This document shows positions 53,215 through 62,660 of a DNA stretch of 64,000 bases, piece by piece. The notes under the pieces are model-generated. The model saw nothing but the letters and a program-made list of their open reading frames with translations. It had not been told where the DNA came from and searched no databases. Source of the DNA: Nemertoderma westbladi (taxonomy: Eukaryota > Xenacoelomorpha > Nemertodermatida > Nemertodermatidae); the NCBI GenBank assembly GCA_032718475.1, contig JAUCBJ010008084.1:1-64000 (forward strand), in the 5' to 3' direction. Within the stretch, counting starts at the first letter, position 1, and each line of letters opens with the position of its first letter. The position numbers and the translations under genes were made by a program.

Positions 53215-53949
53215 TCTACCGAGCATCACCATCCTGTCCCATAATAACTTCGCAGCGGCTTTGTGTCGACGGTCGAAAAGTGGCCATACAGTAGTGCTTT
53301 TTTTCTGACCTTCGTCCTGGAACCCCACGCAGCCGGGTACTATACAGCTATACACCGGCTTTCATTGCAGTAAAGAAAAGTGTAGGCGCCGTATAACCGC
53401 GGTATAATCAGTTTTCAGATCTAGCTCCTCTACTAATTTATTATGCCCTAGATTAATTAAATAAAACACGGCAAAGATAGGTGGAATATTCTGAAATTCA
53501 ATTAAAGGGATATTGCGTTAGAGAAACTGTGATAGGCAAAACAGAAGTAGGCCTAAGCAGCTAGGCTTGTACAGTCTGCAGTCTGATAGTTGTAGCTAGA
53601 ATAATTGCTGAATTGCATCGGATCGGATCGGACGGCATCTGACATATAATTCTACCTCCAAATTCTGGGAGGGGGATTGCAAGTGTTTTTCTGTTTAATG
53701 TTACTTAAAATGTCTTATCAATTTGGGGTATAAAAATACCCCATGTTACCGGTGAAGAATAATTTTTTACCATACCGGGGGAGGGTTAAAATTACGAAAC
53801 ATATTAAAATTGACAGCATACATAGACATACTTAATGATCGGCCCTGCATAACATTCCAGCATTCTGATAACATTTACAACAAAATTAAAAATAACGTTA
53901 ACCTGTTAACACAGTAACACTATTGAAAAATAATATGGTGCACCGCACC

Positions 53950-54000
53950 TAGGATAGCCCCATGAGGTTATACCTCGTTTCCATGGGGGTCCTATTTAAA
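53950..54000 (-). pseudogene. CR1-like LINE 3' end fragment
   Basis: On the minus strand this reads ...TRYNLMGLS and stop, a C-terminal ending that I recall as common in CR1/jockey-type LINE proteins. The same short module occurs at 60735-60778 (TRHSLMGLS). Only the last codons are present in each. Confidence 0.45.
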
Positions 54001-54139
54001 ATTCATTCTATTAATTAGCGCTCATCAAATACGGCATGAGAGTACAAATTTAATTAAATAAAATATATGAAAAGTGCAATAAAATGTAAGATTTAATTAA
54101 AATATCTAAAAATAATGATCTGAAGTAGGAATAATGTTT

Positions 54140-54225
54140 TGAAGGGTTTAACGAGGCATCTCTCTGTCTCTGCCTTGCATCCTTAAATGATAGCTAAATG
54201 AGTACTGGACTTTATGCCTATGTCA
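54140..54225 (+). mobile_element. SINE body fragment
   Basis: GCCTTGCATCCTTAAATG and ATAGCTAAATGAGTACTGG match the non-tRNA body of the SINE at 50068-50336. No A or B box is present. Confidence 0.65.
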
Positions 54226-54260
54226 GCATGTGAAGTTTCCCCGGTATTCCCCTTAAACCC

Positions 54261-54308
54261 GGGGGGGGGGGGGGTCAATATAACACCCCCCCCCCCCCCC
54301 CCCCCCCC
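54261..54308. repeat. G14 run facing a C23 run
   Basis: A run of 14 G (54261-54274) and a run of 23 C (54286-54308) are separated by 11 bases, so the strand can fold into a G:C hairpin or form quadruplex/i-motif structures. Homopolymers like these also tend to have uncertain length in assemblies. Confidence 0.85.
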
Positions 54309-55465
54309 TCTGAAACAACCATACTAACTAACAGACTAAAAGACTAACTGAAACTAACTAAAAGGAATCAAATAAAATAGGCTAGAAATTTTAAACTTGT
54401 TTTTAGCGGCTGGTGCCAAATTTTGTTGCTGGCCCATGCTGCCATGTGAAGAATACCAGGATTTACCTTTTCAGTCGACTTTTATTGGAATTTTATATAT
54501 GAAGATTTTAATTTTTTTTTAATTTATCTTTATTAATTATTAAGTGTATTATAGAGAGCTTATTTATGGCTTATAACCTGTCAGTCGGTGAGAAGTCAAA
54601 AATTGGACTTGAGTCCAAAATTGGACTTCGACTCCATTTCAAGTCCAAAATTGGACTTCTGTGAGTCCAATATTGGACTTCAAATCAGCCAATTGTTCCA
54701 GGGCCTTGGGTAATTGGATCGGGCGGGATTTTTTTTTATTAATCGAAAATATATCAAAAAATAAGAGTTTTGAACAGGGGGACCTGAAATTCACCAGGGG
54801 GAACTTTTTTTATAAGGCTTTGAATTTTTACAAAAGTCCAATATTGGACTTTAAGTCTAATTTCGGACGTGACATTGAGAATCAAACTTAAAGGTACATG
54901 AAGCATGACAGATGAGAGACAGCCAGACAGCTATTAAGTTATGGAAAGTTAGCCTACCTTTGCAGCTCTGTATGTATCTTCAGTGTACTGTACTTAGAAT
55001 ATGGGCTAAATGGTACATTCTAGCATTCTAGGTACTTTGTACTTTACTTTTAGCATATTGTTTACAATCATGTTATGTCTAACCTTACAGCCTTATGTAC
55101 CCAGGGCCAGGATTTTAGAGCAGTAGAGTCTTTAGGACTAGATTAGATTATGCTCCAACAAATATTTAATTACAAATTATATTTGGTGGAAACTGGTAGC
55201 AATGCCAGGTTTGCCAACTGCAGCTGCTGCTAAGGCAGTAAGGCTAACTACAGTACAAGCTACGATTTCGTCTAAGCCTATGGCAGTATGGGAGCCCTAT
55301 CAGAAAGAAATACTACAAGTTGATGCTACCACCATCTCTACTAATTTTTCCATACAACAGGAAGGGTGTTTTAAAACAGCTGTATAATGAAAGGGGATTA
55401 TTAGTAACTGATTAACGTGTTGCAGTGTTGGGGTCTCCACATAATAAGTACAGAAGTAAGAAGTA

Positions 55466-55550
55466 ACACACGTCATAATTATAAACCATTTGAGGGAAAG
55501 GAACAGGTTACAGAGGCAGGCTTTTCTAACTAAAACAATAAACGGCCACT
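55466..55550 (+). repeat. Single diverged copy of the 84-bp satellite monomer
   Basis: Contains AACAGGTTACAGAGGCAGG and CTAAAACAATAAACGG in the same order and close to the same spacing as the monomer, preceded by a recognisable AACACACG. It lies next to a LINE end, about 7.7 kb from the array. Confidence 0.7.
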
Positions 55551-55590
55551 TTTGACTTTACCAATTGAAGGAGCCTTATCACCTCACCAC

Positions 55591-56017
55591 ATACTACTAC
55601 TACAATCGGCATGCTGCATTACAGCTGCATTATATATATAGACCCTATTACTGCATTAAGAATGCTGTGCCGGCTTGTTGACAAAAGTGCGCCTCCACAA
55701 CTCCCTTACACTCTTACAGCCTTATCACCCATGACATTTGCTAGATCATCCGCATTTTCAAGGCCAGTGTCCTTTAAGACAGTAAGAAAGATGCGTCTCA
55801 AGAAAGTCATGGGCTGTCCACTATGCTTATTCACTCCATGAGGTGCATTGGCTGGTCCTCATGGCTTAAAAGCGATGTCCTGCAAAGCGGAGGCGGCTTT
55901 GTTCTAGTGTCAAGCTTGGGGGAACCAATGATTGAATAAGACACCTCCAACCCCAATGTTATATAGTGTCTGGTTGGAGATGCAGAGATGTGCTGTGTAT
56001 ATTGCACTTGACACAGT
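55591..56017 (-). pseudogene. LINE 3' fragment, second copy
   Basis: Matches 1-420 closely, including the (TAG)n tail (ACT run at 55592-55602) and the blocks for ACAGCTGCATT, TGCTGTGCCGGCTTG and GTCCTGCAAAGCGGAGG. It is disrupted by several small insertions (near 55635, 55705, 55785 and 55930) and one deletion (near 55845), so no long frame remains. Confidence 0.8.
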
Positions 56018-56539
56018 GAACCTAATCAAAACAATTAGTCAATAAACATTAACTCAATTACATAATAGGTTACAGTTTTCAGTAGTCTTATTTTTGCCAT
56101 ACGAAAATACCACAGGTATGGGTATGAATGAACTATACAGCTATGACTCAACTACCGCTACTGCGACTGCGGTATACACCACCAAGGCCAATGAAGGCAG
56201 TGAGGCTACCGCAAAGCCATACCACTACCGCAAAAAGTAACTACTGATGTCTGACTGTACGTGTGCGATCCCTGCTTATAATACTTATAATAATTAATTT
56301 GATCATTAAAATGATGTTGCATTGTAATTATATAATATATATGTACTGATACGGGATGCAGTTTTGATTTAAATACCGATATACAGTATGGCAGCATGGG
56401 TACACTTGGAGTTGTACTAAAGTCCAATATTGGACTTTGGAGTCCAAAATTGGACTTGAAGTCTAAAATTGGACTTGAAGTCCAATTTTTGACTTCTCAC
56501 CGACTGCCTGTACATACAGACATATACTATTACTATTAC

Positions 56540-56592
56540 TAATTCGTTTATTGTTTTGGTTATATTCAGCCCTTATGTAACCTGCGTTTTTT
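56540..56592 (-). repeat. Satellite-monomer-like fragment
   Basis: On the minus strand this reads GCAGGTTACATAAGG... then AACCAAAACAATAAACGA, aligning to two ends of the 84-bp monomer with an internal deletion of about 25 bp. Confidence 0.6.
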
Positions 56593-56885
56593 TGTGAAAA
56601 CCTGGTATTCTTCACATGGGGGTAACTGCAAAATAAAATATAACGGCAGAAAGTCTGGTATTCTTCGCCCATGTGAAGAATACCAGAATACCTTACTAGT
56701 ACCGTAAAACGGGGTGACTTTGTCAGGCGGGGTGGGGTGACTTCGTCATTCAGTCATTACAGGGGGTGACTTCATCAATACTAAAAATGATACTTAGTTT
56801 CTTGTAAAAAGTACCCGTAAATGTCTTATAATGTAATTGGAAGTTCAAAACAGTAATAAAAACACAAAATACCGGTATCTATCAG

Positions 56886-57895
56886 CAGTGGCGCAGCCAT
56901 AGGGGGGGACGGGGGGGACACGTCCCTCCCACTTTTCAGGTAGGGCCGGACGTGTCCGATATGTCCCCGGCACTTTTTACACTTTCTATATACAATTTAA
57001 AATTGAAATAATCGTAACAAACTCTGATCGGGTATTACAGTATAACTAATAATTACTCATACGTACATTTCTATCCTTCCCAACCATGTCCCATGAATTC
57101 AGAATTTTTCAAAAGGAATATCTGAGATATGGCAGTATAATGGCCGTTGCAACATATTTTGCGTTGAGCTGCGTTGGAGTCCATATATTCTACATTCTAA
57201 TATGTAACTTATCAGTAGCTGGGCAACAATACAATACCTACTGTATATATACTGTAATACAGTAATACTAGTACGCAGCCATTCATACATAAACAAATAT
57301 TCCAGAATATTGTGTATTTATTTAGTTGAATAAATAGACTGCAGCGGAACCGAAGCAAATACATGCAACATTCAAATGCTCATAAATCAGCTATTTCCCA
57401 ACCAAATTCAAATGTTTTTACATATTTGGAATCCATCATCGCGATCTTTCGTTCTCCACCAAAGTATCACTTTAAGGTTGAAGAATAATTGAGTTGCAAT
57501 TGGTTCAAACGCCAATATGAAGAATACCAGGTTTTCACTTTGCGATCTAAATTTTATTGTAATTGTATATCTGAAGAATTTTTATTTTTGTTAACTTTTC
57601 AATAGTAATCAACAGTAAATCAATAGTTGTCCTTGTATAACGCTTATTTCTATCTTTTAAACACCTTTTTCAAACGCTTGTAGCTAAAGAATGAAAGCGA
57701 AAATAAAAATTCTGGCTCTCCAAAGGAGGAGGAGGGAGGTGAAACTATCGATGTTTCAAATTTCATACAATCTCATTAAGATTTGTAAAAATAAATTTTT
57801 GATTTTTTTTTTTGGCGGTGGGGGGGGGGGTGTTACGCCGGACCTAAAATTATTTTATCATCCCCCCCACTTTTGGTTACGTGGCTGCGCCCCTG
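56886..57895. mobile_element. Non-autonomous hAT element with 8-bp duplication TCTATCAG
   Basis: The left end CAGTGGCGCAGCCA and inverted right end CAGGGGCGCAGCCA (from 57895) are typical hAT termini. The 8-bp TCTATCAG occurs directly on both sides (56878-56885 and 57896-57903), which is diagnostic for hAT. The interior (1010 bp in all) is AT-rich, has G/C runs next to each end, and contains no transposase frame. Confidence 0.9.
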
Positions 57896-58010
57896 TCTAT
57901 CAGCCTATACAAGTAGAAAATAGGCCTAATACTGTAATATGGTACTATAGGTCTCAGGTACTCGAGATATTGTTAGATTCTGTTTAGTGTTTTTGTTTAA
58001 TAATGCCACG

Positions 58011-58884
58011 TCAGTATATGGTATAAGCGTGTGAGGGGTTCACGAAATTACCGAACAGCCTACACACTGACACAGATGAGTTGGTGAAAGAAGCTGAGAT
58101 AAGATTAATTCCACCAGGATCGGTAGAACTTAGTAGCAGAGTTGTAATGTAATGGTCATTTAAGTTCGATTTGAATATATTCACACTTGGGGAAGTAACA
58201 ACCCCATCAGGAAGAGCATTCCAGGGAGATATGACTCGGAAGTGGAACGAATCGGCCCGGATTTTCAGACGGACGGTCGGTTTGGTGAGTTTTAAAGAGT
58301 TACCGCGACAGACAGTTGACGATAAGGAGAAGAAGCTCTGCCAATCGACAGCATCAACACCCGTTAGCATGCGATATAATTGAATAAGGTCCGCGCGAGA
58401 ATGTCGGTATTCCAGAGTAGGTAGTCCCAGCGACGCAGTCGCTCCGGATATGGAAGGTCAAGAAGGCCCGCTACCAAACGGGTAGCCCGACGTTGGACAG
58501 TCTCAAGTAGGCAGCTTTCTCCTACATGGCTGGGTGACCAAACTGGAGATGCGTATTCCACACAAGGACGGACAAGTGACTTATAGAGACTAATGAACAT
58601 GACTTCATTGAGGTGATTAAAGCTTCTATATACTAGCCCCAGAACCTTATTTGCCTACTTCACGATAGTGGCTATGTGCAATGAGAACTGGAGAGAATCA
58701 TCTAAGTTCACACCCAAGTCTTTCTCTGTTTCGGTTGTCTCCAGTGTGTGTGGCCCGAGGGTGTAAGTGTACCTGGGGTTAGAGCGACCAATATGCATTA
58801 CCTTGCATTTCTTATGATTAAATAATAATTGCCAGGTCTTGCTCCACCAATCCAAAATATCTAGATCACTTTGCAGGGGTCCCA
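58011..58884 (-). pseudogene. LINE reverse transcriptase C-terminal region (CR1/jockey type)
   Basis: The minus strand encodes LQSDLDILDWWSKTW, KCKVMHIGR, EKDLGVNLDD, a stop at 58655, then SLVRPCVEYASPVWSP, VQRRATRLV and, after one frameshift near 58430, VDWQSFFSL and FHFRVISPWNALP, ending AYTIY and TGA at 58011. This order is typical of CR1/jockey LINE ORF2 C termini. The copy is dead (stop plus frameshift). The preceding part of the same LINE continues at 59893, beyond an inserted Mutator-like element. Confidence 0.85.
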
Positions 58885-58893
58885 CGGAGAGTT

Positions 58894-59883
58894 GGGTCCG
58901 ACGAATCTGTACAAAAAAGTACAAAATAGTACAATATAGTACAAAAGAATACAAAAGAGTACAATAAAGTGCAAAAATAGTACAAAAGAGTGCAAAAATA
59001 GTACAAAAGAGTACAAACGAGTGAGAAACGCTTGCAAAACATGTATCCAAGTGTAGTTCAAATCGTATAGCTGTGTAGAGGGGCGCACATGGTGTGCAAA
59101 ATAAAACAAAGCATTGTTTGATTGTGGGGCGAGCCACGCATTGAGAAAGGGGCTGATCTAGCTGTCTAGCAGTCAGAGAGTATGAAAATACAATCTTAGG
59201 CCTATGACAGTATGAGTTTTAATGCAGCTTTTTGTGTTCGAAAAACATAAAAAACAGTTCCAATTGCTCGAAAAATTGCAGAGGGAGATCTCACAGTCTC
59301 AATAAAGTTGCAGATAAACAGATAAAGGCATAGGCCTACTTACATAGCCTAAATAACGTAGCATCCAGTCTATCCTTCAGTATATGGGCTACTTTAAGAC
59401 TATGACCTAAATTTCGAGTCTCAGGTATAGGCTGATAGGACTGTAGGAGTTTATATCTACCCACTGCATGTATGTATTGCATTATATTGTATTATACGAA
59501 CCGTAGCCTATTTCTACTTGTATGCCAGTCAAAATCTACATGAATCAAAGTTCTGTCAATAATTTCATACTTGACCACAGAACCAACTGACCAAGGCCGC
59601 TAGTATTGACACTGTCAGACTGTAGCGGCGCATATTTTGGTGCCGTTGCATTTGCTTGCAATTAATTATATTTCTGAATACAAGTGTTAGTGTAGTGTTG
59701 TATAGGCCTACTACACTGGTATACACGTTTTGTATGCGTTTATCACTCGTTTGTACTCTTTTGTACAATTTTTGCACTCTTTTGTACTATTTTTGCACTT
59801 TATTGTACTCTTTTGTACTCTTTTGTACTATATTGTACTATTTTGTATTTTTTTGTACTTTTTTGTACAGATTCGTCGGACCG
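58894..59883. mobile_element. Mutator-like non-autonomous element with long inverted repeats and 9-bp duplication
   Basis: Inverted terminal repeats of about 180 bp start GGGTCCGACGAATCTGTAC and, inverted, CGGTCCGACGAATCTGTAC. They consist mostly of GTACAAAAGA/TGCAAAAATA subrepeats. The 9-bp CGGAGAGTT is duplicated at 58885-58893 and 59884-59892. Long inverted repeats with 9-bp duplications fit the Mutator (MULE) group. The interior (990 bp in total) has no transposase. It sits inside a LINE: LINE codons read up to both sides of it. Confidence 0.85.
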
Positions 59884-59892
59884 CGGAGAGTT

Positions 59893-59950
59893 TAATAGAG
59901 GGATCCACTACAGCAGAGTCTTTTAAGTCATCAGCGAACAAGTACCGGTA
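59893..59950 (-). pseudogene. LINE reverse transcriptase catalytic fragment (FADD)
   Basis: The minus strand reads YLFADDLKDSAVVDPSIKLS. FADD is the reverse transcriptase catalytic box of many LINEs. Together with 58011-58884 it forms the interrupted remains of one LINE copy. Confidence 0.75.
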
Positions 59951-61286
59951 TGCCATATATCTACATACCGGTATATCTATCATATATCTACAATCAGACA
60001 ATATAAGGTGGTTTAAGCATTTTACTGGTAGGGGAATTGGAATTTTTTATTTGACATTAAATCAGTTAAAAACAAGCACTAAAGATAGCATTAAAATATA
60101 ACATATGAAATGTAAGGAAAAGGTAAGGCAACAAACCAATGTACAGAATGGTATTCAACATGTCCTAGAAAATGTATTTTAACGGAAAACAGTACAAAAC
60201 AAACATAGATAAATAAAACGCAATAATTTTTATTGTCCGTTTAAATCATGCCTAAATAAAATGACCTTCAATAAATTTTAAACACTATTTACAACATAAT
60301 TAATTATGGTAAGACATTTCTATTTCAGGATTTAGGACCAATAAACTTAGTGGATAGGCCTACGAGATGAAAGGTGTAAGTGCAGCAACTATAAAATTAT
60401 TGAAATTTTACTAAAAATTATTGTAATTATGATAAGGAATTTAGGACCATACGAAGACAGTGGATACGAGGTGGAAGGTATAAATAAAAGAAACAACAAC
60501 AGAATAATTATAAAAACGTTCGACACCAACAGACCAATAAAATCTATATTTTATGAACTGTATTTATTTCTATTGTCTTACTAAAAATATTATTTACTGT
60601 AGGCCTATATAGTTATTTATAATAAGTTTACCGCGGTAAGTTAGAAATTATAAATACACAATGCATATATTATATATAGGCCTACTGAGACTTAAGTCAG
60701 TAAGTACAGAATTAAGCAGTGATTTGCCGTCGAGGATAACCCCATGAGACTATGTCTCGTTTTCATGAGGGTCCTCACTATATCAGGAAATATTAAAATC
60801 GATAAAGGTAAAAGTATACAAAGTAAAGAAAAGGATACAAAATAAATGCAGAAATGCTAATGCATGCAAACTTTCAGAGGTAGTTATATTTGTTTATGGA
60901 GTTTTTCGAATGTTATCATCATGTCTCGTGTCTGCACGGTACTTCTCATAGCGCCCCACAGTCTGACACCCCATTCAGCCATTTGGTGATCTCCAGTGAA
61001 TGTTTGGATTTGACCTGACCAAATTGGTTTACTACGGACAGACGGAAGATCTGCAGTGGACAGGGCACACCTGGGCGGGTGTGGGCCACTCGGAATCCGA
61101 CGAGGCGGCGCACATATCAGCATATTGACATTTGGCGTATGTACATTTCTTACAATAGGCAGGAGGGAGGCATACAACCTCGGGCTGTCGGGAGCAGTAC
61201 CGGCAGGCCTAGTTAAGTTAGTAGCCTAGTAGCAGTTAGCCTAGTAGGCTTAGTTGTGTAGTTTATACTTCTGTACTTAGCATAGC
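59951..61286. other. AT-rich sequence, one LINE tail, no clear gene
   Basis: Mostly AT-rich with no recognised gene. At 60735-60778 on the minus strand there is a short CR1-like LINE ending (RHSLMGLS). A 97-codon minus-strand frame at 60884-61177 is unrecognised; its end (FEKLHKQI) could be a LINE C terminus, but I cannot support that. Confidence 0.5.
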
Positions 61287-62175
61287 AGCATAGTCTATCC
61301 TTAGGTATACAGTGTACACTGTACAGGTATATGGGATGGGCTACTTTAAGACTATGCAGCTATGACCTAAATTTTGAGTCTCTGGTCTCAGTTAGGGCCT
61401 ATACGAGTTTATATCTACCCACTGCTGCACTGCATAATGTATTGCATTATATTGTATTATACGAACAGTCAGACAGTAGCCTACTTCTACTGTATGCCAG
61501 TCAAAATCTACATGAATCAAAGTTCTATCAATCATTTCATACTTGACCACAGAACCGAGGACCAAGGCAGCATCAGGCAGTCGGGGAGAAGTTCAAATTT
61601 CGACTGAGTTGAAATTTAAAACTTTTTTTTTTAAATTCAACTTTTAAGTTGTAAATTCAACTCTAAAATGGCAGGAGGAGCAGAAGGGCCCCAAGACGTC
61701 ACAGAAGGGGTGTTTTTATTGTTTTTATGGATGTAACTCGAAAAATTAACCCTCATTACAGCATTACCTATGGAATAAAAACTTTCACCGTCGGGAATAC
61801 TTTTTTTAAAAACATTTTAAGTGATTACATTTGCAAATTAACTGAAATACTTACTATGGGAATTTATTAGATGTATGAAATTACCGCTGTTTGTCATAAT
61901 TATTATATACAATGGAATACCAGTAATGGATTCCAATTCCATATTTCAGTTTCTCCAAAGCTACTCCAAAAGTTGAATTTTAAAAAAAGTTGAATTTTAA
62001 ACTCTACTCCAAAAGTTGAATTTTAATAAAAAGTTGAATTTTAAAAAATAAAGTTTAAATTTCAACTCAGTTGAAAATAGAACTTCTCCCCGACTGTCAG
62101 GCTATTGACATTGTAGCGGTGCATATTTCGGTGCCGTTGCATTTGCTTACAATTAATTATATTTGTCTGTTTGTA
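61287..62175 (+). mobile_element. Partial Mutator-like copy split by a MITE
   Basis: 61287-61572 matches 59365-59600, the inner part of the Mutator-like element (TATCTACCCACTG, TGCCAGTCAAAATCTACATG, CATTTCATACTTGACCACAG). The match resumes at 62103-62165 (GTGCATATTTCGGTGCCG). Between them lies the 519-bp MITE 61578-62096. No terminal repeats of this copy are preserved. Confidence 0.8.
61578..62096. mobile_element. MITE with CAGTCGGGGAGAAGTTC ends and 5-bp duplication TCAGG
   Basis: 519 bp with inverted ends of about 45 bp (CAGTCGGGGAGAAGTTC, then ACTGAGTTGAAATTTAAA). TCAGG is at 61573-61577 and 62097-62101. The insertion is confirmed by a related empty site: at 59585-59610 the homologous sequence runs through without it. 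The interior has many AAGTTGAATTTTAA units. It shares its first bases and duplication length with 54582-56506. Confidence 0.88.
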
Positions 62176-62660
62176 TACAAGTCAGTAGGGAACATACCCT
62201 TAAATAAGCTCCAAACAGCCAAAAGTGGGTTCTTATTTAAGGAAAATGGCTCTTATTTAGGGGTTTTTGGGCCTTTTTGGATATTTTTTCGATATAATAT
62301 GCAATAGGGCCTAACTTCTAAACTTGTTTCAGGAAAAAATACCGCATAATTTTATTTCACAATGTAAAAGTTAGGTCTTTCTTGAACATAAAGCAAAAAA
62401 CCAGAAAACATTTCACTGTCCTGTTTTTTTCTACAAGCAGACAAGCGTTTTAAAATTGCATCAAAAATACGACTTAGTTCCTAAATAAGGGGGATTTTTT
62501 AAATTTACCTTATTTAAGATACTTATTGTCGAAATTGTACACATAAATACTAAAAGTCCCTAAATAAGAACTTTTTGACCTGGGTTTATTATTTAGGAAT
62601 ACAATTGTATTCCAAAATCTGCACATTCCTTAAATAAAATAAATATTCCTTATTCCTTAC
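62176..62660. repeat. AT-rich segment with repeated TTATTTAGG/CCTAAATAA blocks
   Basis: Repeated CTTAAATAAG, TTCTTATTTA and CCTAAATAAG blocks in both orientations (62200, 62232, 62251, 62481, 62572, 62630), consistent with a small inverted-repeat element whose exact ends I cannot fix. Confidence 0.45.

Larger units (their letters stand above)
51878..53643. mobile_element. Inverted-repeat DNA element with (GATCC)n in its ends, nested
   Basis: Inverted ends of about 90 bp: left GTCAGATGCCGTCCGATCC..., right the reverse complement ending GGCATCTGAC at 53643. Each end holds a short GATCC array (four copies left, two to three right) and then GCAATTATT and AGCTACAACT-type sequence and CAGACTGCAGACTGTACAAG. 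A 3-bp ATA occurs on both sides (51875-51877, 53644-53646), which is too short to prove a target duplication. No transposase is seen. The superfamily is not assigned. Confidence 0.7.
50930..53785. mobile_element. piggyBac-like element flanked by TTAA, non-autonomous
   Basis: TTAA at 50926-50929 and 53786-53789 flank imperfect inverted ends: left CCCTCCCCGGTAACG, right (reversed) CCCTCCCCCGGTATGG, both followed by TGGTAAAA-like sequence. TTAA duplication and CCCT ends are the hallmark of piggyBac. Internal palindromic GGGGTATAAAAATACCCC copies at about 51128 and 53726 look subterminal. There is no transposase frame. The interior carries a second inverted-repeat element (51878-53643), so the total of 2856 bp includes nested DNA. 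Confidence 0.8.
54582..56506. mobile_element. DNA element with CAGTCGGTGAGAAGTC ends and 5-bp duplication CCTGT
   Basis: The left end CAGTCGGTGAGAAGTCAAAA recurs inverted at the right end (56506). The 5-bp CCTGT flanks both sides (54577-54581, 56507-56511). Subterminal sequence on both sides is a set of TTGGACTT/AAGTCCAA repeats. Its cargo includes a LINE fragment (55591-56017) and a satellite-monomer fragment (55466-55550). No transposase is seen. The ends match the 519-bp element at 61578-62096 in the first bases (CAGTCGGKGAGAAGT) and in duplication length, defining one family. The superfamily is unassigned. Confidence 0.78.
54442..56619. mobile_element. Short inverted-repeat element (MITE-like) split by a larger insertion
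   Basis: CCATGTGAAGAATACCAGG at 54442-54460 recurs as its reverse complement at 56601-56619. Between them lies the 1.9-kb element 54582-56506; without it the unit would be about 250 bp. Further copies of the same motif occur at 56658-56692 (as a palindrome) and at 57518. The outer limits and target duplication are not established. Confidence 0.5.

Noticed and set aside
58171-58383. Plus-strand 70-codon frame
   Set aside because: Antisense shadow of the LINE reverse transcriptase fragment, which has clear motifs on the minus strand.
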